From JAJTZA01 sp041749815 (lineage in GTDB: Bacteria; Verrucomicrobiota; Verrucomicrobiia; Chthoniobacterales; Terrimicrobiaceae), in NCBI GenBank assembly GCA_041749815.1, contig JBGTAR010000117.1, forward strand, positions 1 through 64,000: 64,000 nucleotides of DNA, in the 5' to 3' direction. The first letter of the stretch is position 1; every line of letters starts with the position of its first letter. Of the stretch, positions 16,664 through 25,172 are shown piece by piece. Under the pieces are notes generated by a model. That model saw only the letters and a program-made list of their open reading frames with translations, was not told the origin of the DNA and searched no databases. The position numbers were made by a program, and so were the translations under genes.

Positions 16664-19600
16664 ATGCATCTTTCACCCTCCAACCCCACCCCCCACACAA
16701 TGAATCCTCCCCTCACGGCTTCAACGCTAATAAAATTAAAGAATAATTCGCTGGATTTTATTTTTAAGTCCGTACGAACACTATCTACCACCCTTTTTCT
16801 AGGTTGGTTGCTATCCGATCCCTGCCAGGCGAAAATATTGGTGAAAACCAATTTTGACGATGGGTTCGGGACAGGTTCTCTGGCTGAGCAACCGGCAATT
16901 CTAGGCAACCCGAATGATGCCGGATTTAGCGGGGCGTTCACCTATGCGCCGTGCTCGGCCGATGTGAGCGCGGGCAAACATCTCGCGGTATCCAGCGGCG
17001 TGAATTTGACGTACAACGTTTCCGGAGGCGGCACCATTGTTGGAGGCACGAACGCGGTGAGTTTTACGACATCGTGTTTCTCCGATTCCACGACAGCGAC
17101 CCGTCTGCTGCCGACCGCGATCACCGGCCAGGACGTCTACGTTTCGATTGTCCTGGACCCCATCGCGGCGGGTCAGTCAGCTACGACGGACCTTTTGTTC
17201 ACGCTCGGAAGCCCTTCGATCTACTCGCCGTTTATAGGGATTTATAATAGCAAAGCTGGTGCGGGGTTCTTCGGGGCCTACGGGGCGAGTGCCTCGTCCA
17301 CCACGCCCATGACCTCCAGCAGCGGCCCGCATTTGTTGGTGGCTCGTTTCGTGTGGAATAGCAACATCAACAAATACGATTCCGTGCAGTTCTGGTTGAA
17401 CCCGACAGCGGGAGCGTCCGCCACCCCCACCTCAAGCGTCACCGATACGGCCCATGCGTTTGCCAGCTTCAATGCGATGGGATTGTATGCCACCAATATG
17501 ACGACCAATAGCGAGTACGCATTTGATTCCCTCGTGATCGGCACAACCTGGAACGATGTCATCCCGGTGGCGGGGGCGTCTGAAACGGACCCAACCGGCG
17601 GAGCAGTCATCAACTGGGAGAATCCCAATTGGGGAGGGTATCCCACCGGCCCCACCCTATGCAGCGAAGCCTTTAGCCAAGCGGGGAAAGCGACCATGAC
17701 TGCCGCCCAAGGAGCAACCGTTCTGGACTTCGAGCAAACATCCGGATTTCAGGCAAGCCCATATCAACTGGGTGCAACCGGAGCTCTGAACCCGGTGCCG
17801 ACCCTGTCCACCAACAAGGCATTGACGGCAGTCACAACCCCGAGTGGCACTGCCAAGATGGAATGGCGCAGCTACAATATGACCAATGATATCCTGAGCG
17901 CGCCCGATGCGACCCAGGGGATCTATTTGGCTAAGGATCGCGCCAGCGGCAGCGCCACGATGGTTTCTGGCTCGCAGGGGATCACGGCGAGCGTGCTCGC
18001 TGGAGTCAACGCCGGGACGTATCTTACTTTCGACAAGGACATCTCCAAGTTCAGCGTCGTAATCAATAGCAATGCTGAAGACTACCAGCCTCTTGTCGTG
18101 CTCTTCGACGCAAGTGGTGTGGCGATTCGAAAGTACTTTTTCGGTGGTGTGGGTAAGGGATTATCCACCTATTTCGGGATCATATCTCCGAGCTCCCTCA
18201 TTCGCAGCGTTTGGATTGGCCAAAATGGAACCAACGCAGGATTAGTTCTCGATGATATCGCCTTTGTTCCGGGACTAGCGCCATCACCAGTTCAGACATT
18301 CTCCTTCGCAAATGGCGCTGCAGGATGGAGCTCCACGAGCGGAACGGTTATCGGAGCCAATTCCACCTACACCTCGCTGCAGGGCCCGAGCGGCCCGAGC
18401 GACGCGAAACTCTACCGCTCCATTACCTTGAATGCTGGCACCTATGAAATCAAAGGCACAGGGAATGGGGTATCAACCTGCGTCTGGGTCTCGCCCCTAT
18501 TCGATCTTTCCTACTTCATCGGTGCGCTCAACTTGACGCAAAGCAGCACATGGAGAACTGACCACCAGCGATTTAAGGTGTCGCAATCGGGGACCTATTT
18601 GTTGGTGATTCCGGCGGGGGCTGCTCCGGGCTATAACAACATACAGGCGGTGACTATTTCACCGGTGACGCCGACGCCCTACAGTTATGATACGGGAGCG
18701 ATGGCCACTCAACGCGCGGCGCTTGGAGTTTCCCGTGGAGTGCAATGCCTTCAACAGTGGGAGCCGCTCGGTGCGCCGTTCTTTGCAGATCTGAAAAATA
18801 CGTGGAAATGCAATGTGGTTCGTTATAATCTTAGGATGGATGGTACGCCAGCTACTCTGGCGGCGAGTCTGGCCAGAGCGAAAGTCGATATGGACTCGGC
18901 TCCGGCGGGACTCAAATTTGCGATTGCGCTAGCGGGGCCGCTGAATAACCTCCCGGCAAATATCGATTATTCCTCGCACGCCTATTGGAGTCGTGCTGAT
19001 TTGAATGAGGCTTACTGTGAGACGTTGAAGATGGTCGTCAGCACTTTGGCCCCGACGCATTCGGCAAGAATCTGGGGCTATGATATTTGGAATGAGCCGC
19101 ATGATGTTGACCAGATGCCCAACCCGCCACGCGAGTGGTGGCCGATAGCGGTCAATGTTCTACGAACCATCCGGTCGATTGATCCATACGCGTGGGTGAT
19201 CTACGAAACTGGTCCCGGCGGCCAGTTCAGCGGTTTTTACGATCTTTCTCCACTGCCGGACACTGCCAACCGTATTATCTACTCTGCCCATTTCTATGAG
19301 CCAATGCCCTTTACTCATCAAGGAGTGTATTCCTCCTTGGCCGACTTGAATTGGCCAAACGCCAACGATCCACTAAGCAACTACTCTTCAACGACAACGA
19401 ATCTCGCTGCTTGGCTGGCTCCCGTGGACGATTTTCTAGCCAGCTGGCCCGTGCCGATCTACGTGGGAGAATTCAGCGTCGTCCGCTGGGCCCCGAAGGC
19501 CGACGCCATCGCCTGGATGCGGGATGCTGTCGCGCTGTTCGAAGCGCGCGGATGGTCCTGGACCTATTTTGCCTGGCAGTCGTGGAATGGTTGGCGGTTG

Positions 19601-19741
19601 GACATGGATAATGTCTACGGCAAAGAACATTTTGGCCCGTTTAATGCGCCTATGACCACTGTCCCCTATCTGCCCCCTGGAGACACCGACTCCCGCGGCA
19701 AGGTAATTTTCGACGCACTAAACAACCCGCCCACACCGTAA
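16664..19741 (+). CDS. Secreted multidomain GH5 glycoside hydrolase
   Basis: A 1,025-residue exported enzyme. A hydrophobic export segment ends near residue 57 (STTLFLGWLLSDPCQA). Residues about 58-300 resemble the lectin-like body of the PEP-CTERM protein at 30144-31004. Residues about 305-545 are a beta-rich module also found at the C-terminus of the FN3 giant (GATVLDFEQTSGF, VSGSQGITASV, IRSVWIGQNG). Residues about 690-1020 form a GH5 barrel with acid/base glutamate near 811 (YDIWNEPHD) and nucleophile near 936 (YVGEFSVVRW). The second GH5 (28365-29930) shares the same catalytic surroundings. Probable endo-beta-glycanase; polysaccharide unknown. Confidence 0.85.
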   Translation: MHLSPSNPTPHTMNPPLTASTLIKLKNNSLDFIFKSVRTLSTTLFLGWLLSDPCQAKILVKTNFDDGFGTGSLAEQPAILGNPNDAGFSGAFTYAPCSADVSAGKHLAVSSGVNLTYNVSGGGTIVGGTNAVSFTTSCFSDSTTATRLLPTAITGQDVYVSIVLDPIAAGQSATTDLLFTLGSPSIYSPFIGIYNSKAGAGFFGAYGASASSTTPMTSSSGPHLLVARFVWNSNINKYDSVQFWLNPTAGASATPTSSVTDTAHAFASFNAMGLYATNMTTNSEYAFDSLVIGTTWNDVIPVAGASETDPTGGAVINWENPNWGGYPTGPTLCSEAFSQAGKATMTAAQGATVLDFEQTSGFQASPYQLGATGALNPVPTLSTNKALTAVTTPSGTAKMEWRSYNMTNDILSAPDATQGIYLAKDRASGSATMVSGSQGITASVLAGVNAGTYLTFDKDISKFSVVINSNAEDYQPLVVLFDASGVAIRKYFFGGVGKGLSTYFGIISPSSLIRSVWIGQNGTNAGLVLDDIAFVPGLAPSPVQTFSFANGAAGWSSTSGTVIGANSTYTSLQGPSGPSDAKLYRSITLNAGTYEIKGTGNGVSTCVWVSPLFDLSYFIGALNLTQSSTWRTDHQRFKVSQSGTYLLVIPAGAAPGYNNIQAVTISPVTPTPYSYDTGAMATQRAALGVSRGVQCLQQWEPLGAPFFADLKNTWKCNVVRYNLRMDGTPATLAASLARAKVDMDSAPAGLKFAIALAGPLNNLPANIDYSSHAYWSRADLNEAYCETLKMVVSTLAPTHSARIWGYDIWNEPHDVDQMPNPPREWWPIAVNVLRTIRSIDPYAWVIYETGPGGQFSGFYDLSPLPDTANRIIYSAHFYEPMPFTHQGVYSSLADLNWPNANDPLSNYSSTTTNLAAWLAPVDDFLASWPVPIYVGEFSVVRWAPKADAIAWMRDAVALFEARGWSWTYFAWQSWNGWRLDMDNVYGKEHFGPFNAPMTTVPYLPPGDTDSRGKVIFDALNNPPTP

Positions 19742-19754
19742 TGGGAGCCTGTCA

Positions 19755-19768
19755 CTGCCGCTTGGCAG
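19755..19768 (+). terminator. Hairpin after the GH5 gene
   Basis: Perfect stem CTGCC-GCTT-GGCAG 14 bp after the GH5 stop, followed by GCAAAAATA. On the plus strand there is no U-run, so it would be a weak intrinsic terminator or an mRNA 3'-end stabiliser. Confidence 0.4.
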
Positions 19769-19807
19769 GCAAAAATATTCCAAGAGAGCCGTTGCGGGAA
19801 AGCTGAG

Positions 19808-19822
19808 GCCCACTATGTGGGC
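19808..19822. terminator. Perfect hairpin in the convergent gap
   Basis: GCCCAC-TAT-GTGGGC, a perfect 6-bp stem with a 3-base loop, between the convergent GH5 and SGNH-hydrolase genes. No long T-run on either side; possibly a bidirectional transcription end or a stabilising hairpin. Confidence 0.35.
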
Positions 19823-19869
19823 TGTGCTCTGTTGACGACTGGCTTGGTTGGACTGTTCCCAGCCGGTGA

Positions 19870-20640
19870 TCACTCCCGTTTCGTGGCTTCCAGGAAGCCT
19901 TTCAGCAGCTCTTTAGCATATCCTGCATGCCCGGCATCATTCGGATGCCATTTCACGCCTGGGCTTCCGCCTGTTCCGCTGCAGGCCGGGTCGAGCGCGT
20001 ATTGTTCCACCGAAGCAAAGGAAATGTTCATTTCCTGGCAAACCCGGGACTGGATGGTGTCGATCAGGGCGGTGCGATCCGAGTAGCTTTTCTGTCCCAA
20101 TTGGGGATTCCAGACTCCAGTGGCGATGATGATTGGGGGGGGAGTAAGTTGCTGTAGCGCAGATAGGAGAGCGGCATAATCTTTCTCGATCTTCTCCGCG
20201 CTGTCCTCTGGATCGACGTGTTCCCCGAGCTGCACAACCACAAGGGAGGGCTGGAATCTGATCGCGTCCGAGAGTCCCGCCAGAGCAGATCGGGGATCCC
20301 CGCCTTTACCAAAAAAGAGTCGGACGGGCTTTCCGTCCACCCGTGATCCGACCGCATCGGCCAGCAAATGCGCGTAGTCCTTGTCTTGGCTGCTGGCAGC
20401 CATCCCGGCAGTGTGGCCCCATTTTAAGCGTTCGACGGTATCCTCATTGAAGCCGTGCATGGTGATGCTGTCTCCTATGAAATAGATGCGGAACTCATTT
20501 TTCGACGGCACAAAATCGTCCAAACTGCCATGAACCTCCATCTGGGAAAGCTCCTTGCTGCCGATGTCCAGCGAGTCCTGGGCCGGGAGACCGCCTGGAA
20601 GGATCAGGAGCGCTGTGGCCGCCATGAGGTTGGGTTTCAT
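19870..20640 (-). CDS. Secreted SGNH/GDSL-family hydrolase
   Basis: A 256-residue esterase-like protein. The start at 20640 forms an ATGA overlap with the upstream gene, which decides it against the longer frame from 20784. A signal peptide (MAATALLILPGGLPAQ) is followed by block I FIGDSITMHG with the catalytic serine, then VVQLGEHVD, and the D-x-x-H end block WHPNDAGHAGYA. Such enzymes remove acetyl or other acyl groups from polysaccharide. Coupled translation with the lectin-like protein suggests both act outside the cytoplasm on the same glycan. Confidence 0.85.
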   Translation of the reverse strand: MKPNLMAATALLILPGGLPAQDSLDIGSKELSQMEVHGSLDDFVPSKNEFRIYFIGDSITMHGFNEDTVERLKWGHTAGMAASSQDKDYAHLLADAVGSRVDGKPVRLFFGKGGDPRSALAGLSDAIRFQPSLVVVQLGEHVDPEDSAEKIEKDYAALLSALQQLTPPPIIIATGVWNPQLGQKSYSDRTALIDTIQSRVCQEMNISFASVEQYALDPACSGTGGSPGVKWHPNDAGHAGYAKELLKGFLEATKRE

Positions 20641-21332
20641 TCGATCGTAACGGAGAAATCCTGGACGCTTCTGGCGTTTGTGGATTCCCCGAAAGACGAG
20701 AAACCTGCACTGCTCAGATTTGGGGTGAAGCCAAAAGTTGTTAGGCTCGTTGGGTTGAGGACCATCCGCTCGTTGATGATGCAACTCAGCGTGTTGTCTT
20801 TTTTGTCATAGATTAAAGTGATCGAATTCATTTCCGATTCATTAAAGTTGGGGAGGCGCGTGCCGGAGGTCACCGCGTCTTGGGCCCTGGCGAGATATAC
20901 TTCATAGCCACCATCGCCATTGAGCAGGAGGAACATGCCCTCGGGCCATGTGTTGTCGAGACCGGTTTCGGGTTTTCCGATGCCAACGGCGATCCACCCG
21001 CCCGGCGTCGGCTGCACGCTGGCCTGGACCTCGATCACGTTCCCTTCCGAAGGCAGTTCGACGGCCGCCAAGGTTTGTCCCTTTGCTGCGAATGTGGCAT
21101 AGGAATCGCCCTTGGTTCCTGCGAACTGAACCGTGTTGGCTTTGCAGATCCAGCTCACATCGCCTTGGGGCAGTTCGGTCCCGTCGATTGTTTCACCCGA
21201 AGTTCGATCTCCCCCCGAAAGGGAAAAGTCCTCTTTAATGAGGGTTTCGCATAGGGCAGATCCCCACGGGAGAGCTAACAGTGAAAGAGCGGCGAGGAGG
21301 GTGACATTGTGATGGCGGCGGCTGTTTTTCAT
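20637..21332 (-). CDS. Secreted lectin-like (concanavalin-fold) protein
   Basis: A 231-residue protein with a clear signal peptide (LLAALSLLALPWGSALC) and a single beta-sandwich-like domain: IEVQASVQPTPGGWIAVGIG, then WPEGMFLLLNGDGGYEVY, then NSITLIYDKKDNTLSCIINE. The pattern resembles LamG/laminarinase-type sandwiches with no catalytic motif, so carbohydrate binding is the likely role. Its stop overlaps the start of the SGNH hydrolase gene. Confidence 0.65.
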   Translation of the reverse strand: MKNSRRHHNVTLLAALSLLALPWGSALCETLIKEDFSLSGGDRTSGETIDGTELPQGDVSWICKANTVQFAGTKGDSYATFAAKGQTLAAVELPSEGNVIEVQASVQPTPGGWIAVGIGKPETGLDNTWPEGMFLLLNGDGGYEVYLARAQDAVTSGTRLPNFNESEMNSITLIYDKKDNTLSCIINERMVLNPTSLTTFGFTPNLSSAGFSSFGESTNARSVQDFSVTIE

Positions 21333-21369
21333 GATGTTTTATTGAATAATATTTTTATGATAGGGATAG

Positions 21370-22065
21370 TTATTGTGGGCCGTTCCCGTTCCAAAACGGA
21401 TTTTCATTGCTCGGGCCGGGACTCATGGCGGGTGAGTCCTGTTTTTCGGAAGTTATATGGCCATCGACCCAGAGGACATTTGCAGTCTTTCCGGGATGGC
21501 GGAACGAGACGACATGATCCCACCGCCCGAAGCTCGGTGGCCGAACGTAGGCCCGCCATGCCAGGAATGATCCGTCGGGTTGACTCAGATTTTCACTGTC
21601 ACAAAGAAGAACCGTCTGGCTTGGCTTGGCGACTTTGACATTCTTTGGCATCGCGCCGCCGTTGAGTTGCGGCCAGCTCAGGTAGTTGTAGTTGTATCCG
21701 TAACCAAACTGGTTCGGATTGGCCGGACAGACGAATACCGGCAGATCCTTGGCCGATGTGAATGGGGTGGTTTCCGTGCGTTCCAGATATGGGGCCAGGA
21801 TGCCAGTGATTTGGTTGAGTTCGGTGGCTTCTGCATCCCCAAAAGCCCCCGGAACGATGGCACCATCGTTGTCGGACGACCAGGCCTGTGCTGCGACATA
21901 AATTTGGCGCAAATTCGACATGCATTTCGCTGAGTGCGCAGCGGCCCGTCCGCGCCCGACCATGGGAAATGTCAATGCGGCGAGAATCCCGATGATGGCG
22001 ACGACCACCAGCAGTTCGATAAGCGTGAAAGCCAGGCGATTTCGGGGTTGTCGGGTTGGGATCAT
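21370..22065 (-). CDS. Pseudopilin with prepilin cleavage motif and H-X9-DG tail
   Basis: A 231-residue protein of the prepilin-type N-terminal cleavage/methylation class found in large numbers in Verrucomicrobiota and Planctomycetota. The type III signal is RLAFTLIELLVVVAIIGILAAL; the residue before the mature Phe is alanine instead of the usual glycine. The mature body has CMSNLRQIYVAAQAW, and the C-terminus carries the H-x9-D-G signature (H in the FRHPG segment, DG in VLWVDGHI). Its ATG overlaps the stop of the upstream GH29 gene by 4 bp, so it is part of the fucosidase operon. Confidence 0.85.
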   Translation of the reverse strand: MIPTRQPRNRLAFTLIELLVVVAIIGILAALTFPMVGRGRAAAHSAKCMSNLRQIYVAAQAWSSDNDGAIVPGAFGDAEATELNQITGILAPYLERTETTPFTSAKDLPVFVCPANPNQFGYGYNYNYLSWPQLNGGAMPKNVKVAKPSQTVLLCDSENLSQPDGSFLAWRAYVRPPSFGRWDHVVSFRHPGKTANVLWVDGHITSEKQDSPAMSPGPSNENPFWNGNGPQ

Positions 22066-23087
22066 GGATGCGTTTTGCGAAATGATTGCAGGTGATCGAT
22101 ATTGTGACGCAGACGTGCAAGAGCCTCTTGCATCTGCCGGGGGATCAGTCCGTGTTTGTCAGGACCCACATCAAGAAGCAGGTTTGCTCCGCGGCTTCGC
22201 GTGACAAGATACATCCCGAGCAATTCATCGTCACTGCGAGGGCGGTCACCCTTCACATGAAACCATTCCTTCCCGAGCGTGTCGCAGACTTCGTAGGGAA
22301 GATAGTAATCCTTTACGCCATCGATTTCACGCCATTTGTTGCAACCGGTGAGGCTGCCGGGAAGGCCCCGCTCGATGGTGATCACATCGGTCGGCCAGGT
22401 GTTGTTGGCGATGAATTTCGACCCATCTCCGTAGCCGTGATTCATTGTGATCACGGTATCCGGCTGCCAGGCGGCAATTTGATGGTACAAGTCAGAGCGG
22501 TAGTCGCAGGGGAGGACGATGGGGATGTCGATCCAAACTTGGGCGATCTTTCCATATCCGGTCAGCAACTCCTCCAACTGGGCGGTTTGGAAATCCTGAT
22601 ACACGCGGGTCGTAAAGGCCTCGCGCATCCCGTCACACTGATCCATGCGTCCACCCATGAGGTTGATATGATCCGTGGCGGTGAACGATCCGAATTTGTG
22701 TCGGTTGTCCCAGGAGCAATAATACAGCCCCGGAAGAACTCCTCGCTTTTCGCAGGCGGTGACAAACGCTTCCACGACATCCGTTTTATTTCCGCTGGTG
22801 CCGACATTGTAATCGGTCAGTCGCGACGGCCAAAGGCAATGCCCGCCAGAATGCTTTGCGGTGAGAACGGCATATTTCATCCCGGCGTCGCGCGCGATGC
22901 TGACCCACTGATCAACATCCAATTTGTCTGGAGCGTAGAGCGCGGAGGGCTTCGTTCCGCTGGCCTGCTCGGTTCCTTCGAACGTGCTCATCCCAAAATG
23001 GATGAACATTCCATAGCCGAGAGTTTCCCAGGACTGAAGTTTTTTAAGCGACAAGCGCTGATTTCCTGTGATGGCGGTTTTTTTCAT
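22062..23087 (-). CDS. GH29 alpha-L-fucosidase, paralogue of the 7894 enzyme
   Basis: A 341-residue GH29 enzyme. Shared with the 7894-8898 protein are the YGMFIHFGMSTFEGT region, DKLDVDQWVSIARDAG, GHCLWPSR, YYCSWDNRHKFGS, the nucleophile aspartate in QVWIDIPIV, and RGANLLLDVGPDKHG. The ATG at 23087 is preferred over the TTG at 23099. No signal peptide, so it is predicted to be cytoplasmic although most neighbours are secreted. It overlaps the pseudopilin gene at its 3' end and follows the FN3 giant by 21 bp. Confidence 0.88.
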   Translation of the reverse strand: MKKTAITGNQRLSLKKLQSWETLGYGMFIHFGMSTFEGTEQASGTKPSALYAPDKLDVDQWVSIARDAGMKYAVLTAKHSGGHCLWPSRLTDYNVGTSGNKTDVVEAFVTACEKRGVLPGLYYCSWDNRHKFGSFTATDHINLMGGRMDQCDGMREAFTTRVYQDFQTAQLEELLTGYGKIAQVWIDIPIVLPCDYRSDLYHQIAAWQPDTVITMNHGYGDGSKFIANNTWPTDVITIERGLPGSLTGCNKWREIDGVKDYYLPYEVCDTLGKEWFHVKGDRPRSDDELLGMYLVTRSRGANLLLDVGPDKHGLIPRQMQEALARLRHNIDHLQSFRKTHP

Positions 23088-23108
23088 GCGGGTGATCAAT
23101 GAAGGCGC

Positions 23109-25172
23109 TCAGGGGGCGGGCACGAAGCTGATATCGTCCAGCACGAGGGCCGGGTTGCCGCCATTCTGACCGATCCAGACGCTGCGTATGAGGGCATTGG
23201 GGGAAGCAATTCCGAAATAGGTGGCCTGTCCCCAGCCGACTCCTCCGAAATAATACCGACGAATCGGCAGTCCGTTGCCATCGAAGAGGATGACCAGCGG
23301 GGAGTAGTTGTCGGCATTGCTATTGATCACGACACTGAATTTGGACAGATGCCTTTGGAACGTGAGATAGACCCCACCATTAACCCCGGTGGCTGCGGTG
23401 GCGAGGAGGCCTTGCGTGCCAGAGACCATCGTTGGCGTGCCGCTGCTGCGATCCCGAATCACATAGACCGCTTTTGTCGCATCGGGGGCACCCAACGTGT
23501 TGGTTGCCATGTCATAGCTCCGCCACTCGGCATTGACGGTACCCACTGTGGTCGAGAGCACCTTCAAACCCTTATCGGTCGAGAGCACGGGGGACGGATT
23601 TAGAACTCCTGAAGCATTCAATTGATAGGGCACCGCGCCGAACCCGGAAGAAGCCTCGAAGTCCAAGATGGTGGCCCCCTGTGCGGGCGTCATGGCGACC
23701 GAAGCCACCGGTTCAAAGGGTTCAGAACTCAGGTCGCTTCCCGAGAAGTTGAAATGGGGATTGTTCCAAGTGACGGTGGCACCTCCGGCTGGATCGATTT
23801 GGGTGCCTCCCACAACCTGCAGAACGCCTGAAAGATCCGTCACCTTCAGTCGCATGAAGCGTTTGTCGGAATTGCTGAGCGGCTGGATATCCCTTGCCAC
23901 GATGGTTTCCAATCCGACCGTCGGGAAATTGTCGGTGCGGCTGATCTGATTGGCCGGTAGAAACGGATCAAATTCCGTCCAAGCGGCGCCCAAATCACTG
24001 GTCACCTCGACCACCGTGCGGACATCCGTGGCCAATTTGCTATGGACGAAAGAGAGGCTGAGATAGTCCACGTCTCCAACCGTGCTGACTCCCACAAGAG
24101 GCATGCGGGTCGGCGGGACGAGCAGCGGATTTCCACTGGCATCGTTTAAAGGAATCCCGATGGCATATTTCATGAGGTTCGGAATCCCGTCCCCGTTGGG
24201 AGCGTCCAGATTTCCGCTCAGACCGGGAATATAGACTGTCGTTCCGAAGGTAGAATACTGCCATCCCGCAAGGGAGGTCGGCACAAATGGCATTGACGAT
24301 ACCACAGCACTCGGTGTTCCTGTATAAACAGGGTTTGAAGGCAGAATCCGATAATAGCGATATTCTCCGGCAGGCAAGTTAGCATCGGTGAAGGTCAGGC
24401 GAGGTGCTTCTACGGTGGCGAGCTGATAAAATGGACCGGCGGCCGATGAGGCCACCTCAACCGCATACATCGTCGCATTGGGCTCGGCATTCCAAGACAA
24501 ATTAATTTCCGCGATCTTCGCTCCGGGAGTGGCAAGCACATTTGTCACAGAGCCCACCGGGGCAAAGGGATTATATCCCTGTGCCGAAGCGACTTGGGAA
24601 AACGCCGAATTGTTGCCCGGGTTGAACGCCATCACACGGTAGTAGTAGGTTGTATTGAGTTGCGGACAATTGTCCGTGTAGGAGAGGACGGGAGCAGTGA
24701 CCGTGGCGATTTTTGTAAACCCTCTCCCCGCTTCCGTGGATCTTTCGATTTGGTAGGTGGTCGCGTTGCTGGCGCTGCTCCAGTTCAGAACAACTTGTCC
24801 CGAGCTTGTCCCGGTTGCCGCTGTGAGGCTTGAGATCGCGCCGACCACGGGCTCGCTTCCGGTATTGAGCGTCACACTGTCAAACTGGGCGTAGCCGAGG
24901 GGCGCGCTGCCCACCTGCCCCGAGGCGAGGATGAATCCCACATAAGCAGTTCCGGGAATGCCTGCCTGAGTAACGGGTGAGCCAATCGCCGCCCAAGTCG
25001 ATCCATTCGTAGAGGTAAAAGTCGTGGTGGTGTTGCCGCTTCGCACGATTCGCAACCACTGTTTGACAGACATGTCAAAGGATCCGACCCAGGAAAATCC
25101 TGACTGCAGTGTGGGGGAGGAGCGGACATATCGTCCAAAGCCAAAGTCGTTCCCGATAGTCAGCATGTCCAT
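23109..25172 (-). CDS. 3' part of a frameshifted FN3 giant secreted protein
   Basis: Downstream piece (687 codons from the ATG at 25172; the frame is open back to 25427) of a gene whose 5' part is at 25160-27928. It continues directly from the end of the 5' part as a lectin-like stretch (FGFGRYVRSSPTLQSGF, STNGSTWAAIGSPVTQ), followed by two fibronectin type III domains (SSGQVVLNWSSASNATTYQI; KIAEINLSWNAEPNATMYAV). The last approximately 230 residues are the same module as in the middle of the 1,025-residue GH5 enzyme (GATILDFEASSGFG, LIRSVWIGQNGG). No start signal of its own. Confidence 0.75.
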   Translation of the reverse strand: MDMLTIGNDFGFGRYVRSSPTLQSGFSWVGSFDMSVKQWLRIVRSGNTTTTFTSTNGSTWAAIGSPVTQAGIPGTAYVGFILASGQVGSAPLGYAQFDSVTLNTGSEPVVGAISSLTAATGTSSGQVVLNWSSASNATTYQIERSTEAGRGFTKIATVTAPVLSYTDNCPQLNTTYYYRVMAFNPGNNSAFSQVASAQGYNPFAPVGSVTNVLATPGAKIAEINLSWNAEPNATMYAVEVASSAAGPFYQLATVEAPRLTFTDANLPAGEYRYYRILPSNPVYTGTPSAVVSSMPFVPTSLAGWQYSTFGTTVYIPGLSGNLDAPNGDGIPNLMKYAIGIPLNDASGNPLLVPPTRMPLVGVSTVGDVDYLSLSFVHSKLATDVRTVVEVTSDLGAAWTEFDPFLPANQISRTDNFPTVGLETIVARDIQPLSNSDKRFMRLKVTDLSGVLQVVGGTQIDPAGGATVTWNNPHFNFSGSDLSSEPFEPVASVAMTPAQGATILDFEASSGFGAVPYQLNASGVLNPSPVLSTDKGLKVLSTTVGTVNAEWRSYDMATNTLGAPDATKAVYVIRDRSSGTPTMVSGTQGLLATAATGVNGGVYLTFQRHLSKFSVVINSNADNYSPLVILFDGNGLPIRRYYFGGVGWGQATYFGIASPNALIRSVWIGQNGGNPALVLDDISFVPAP

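Noticed and set aside
22086..23102. 338-codon plus-strand frame
   Set aside because: Exact antisense of the GH29 gene.
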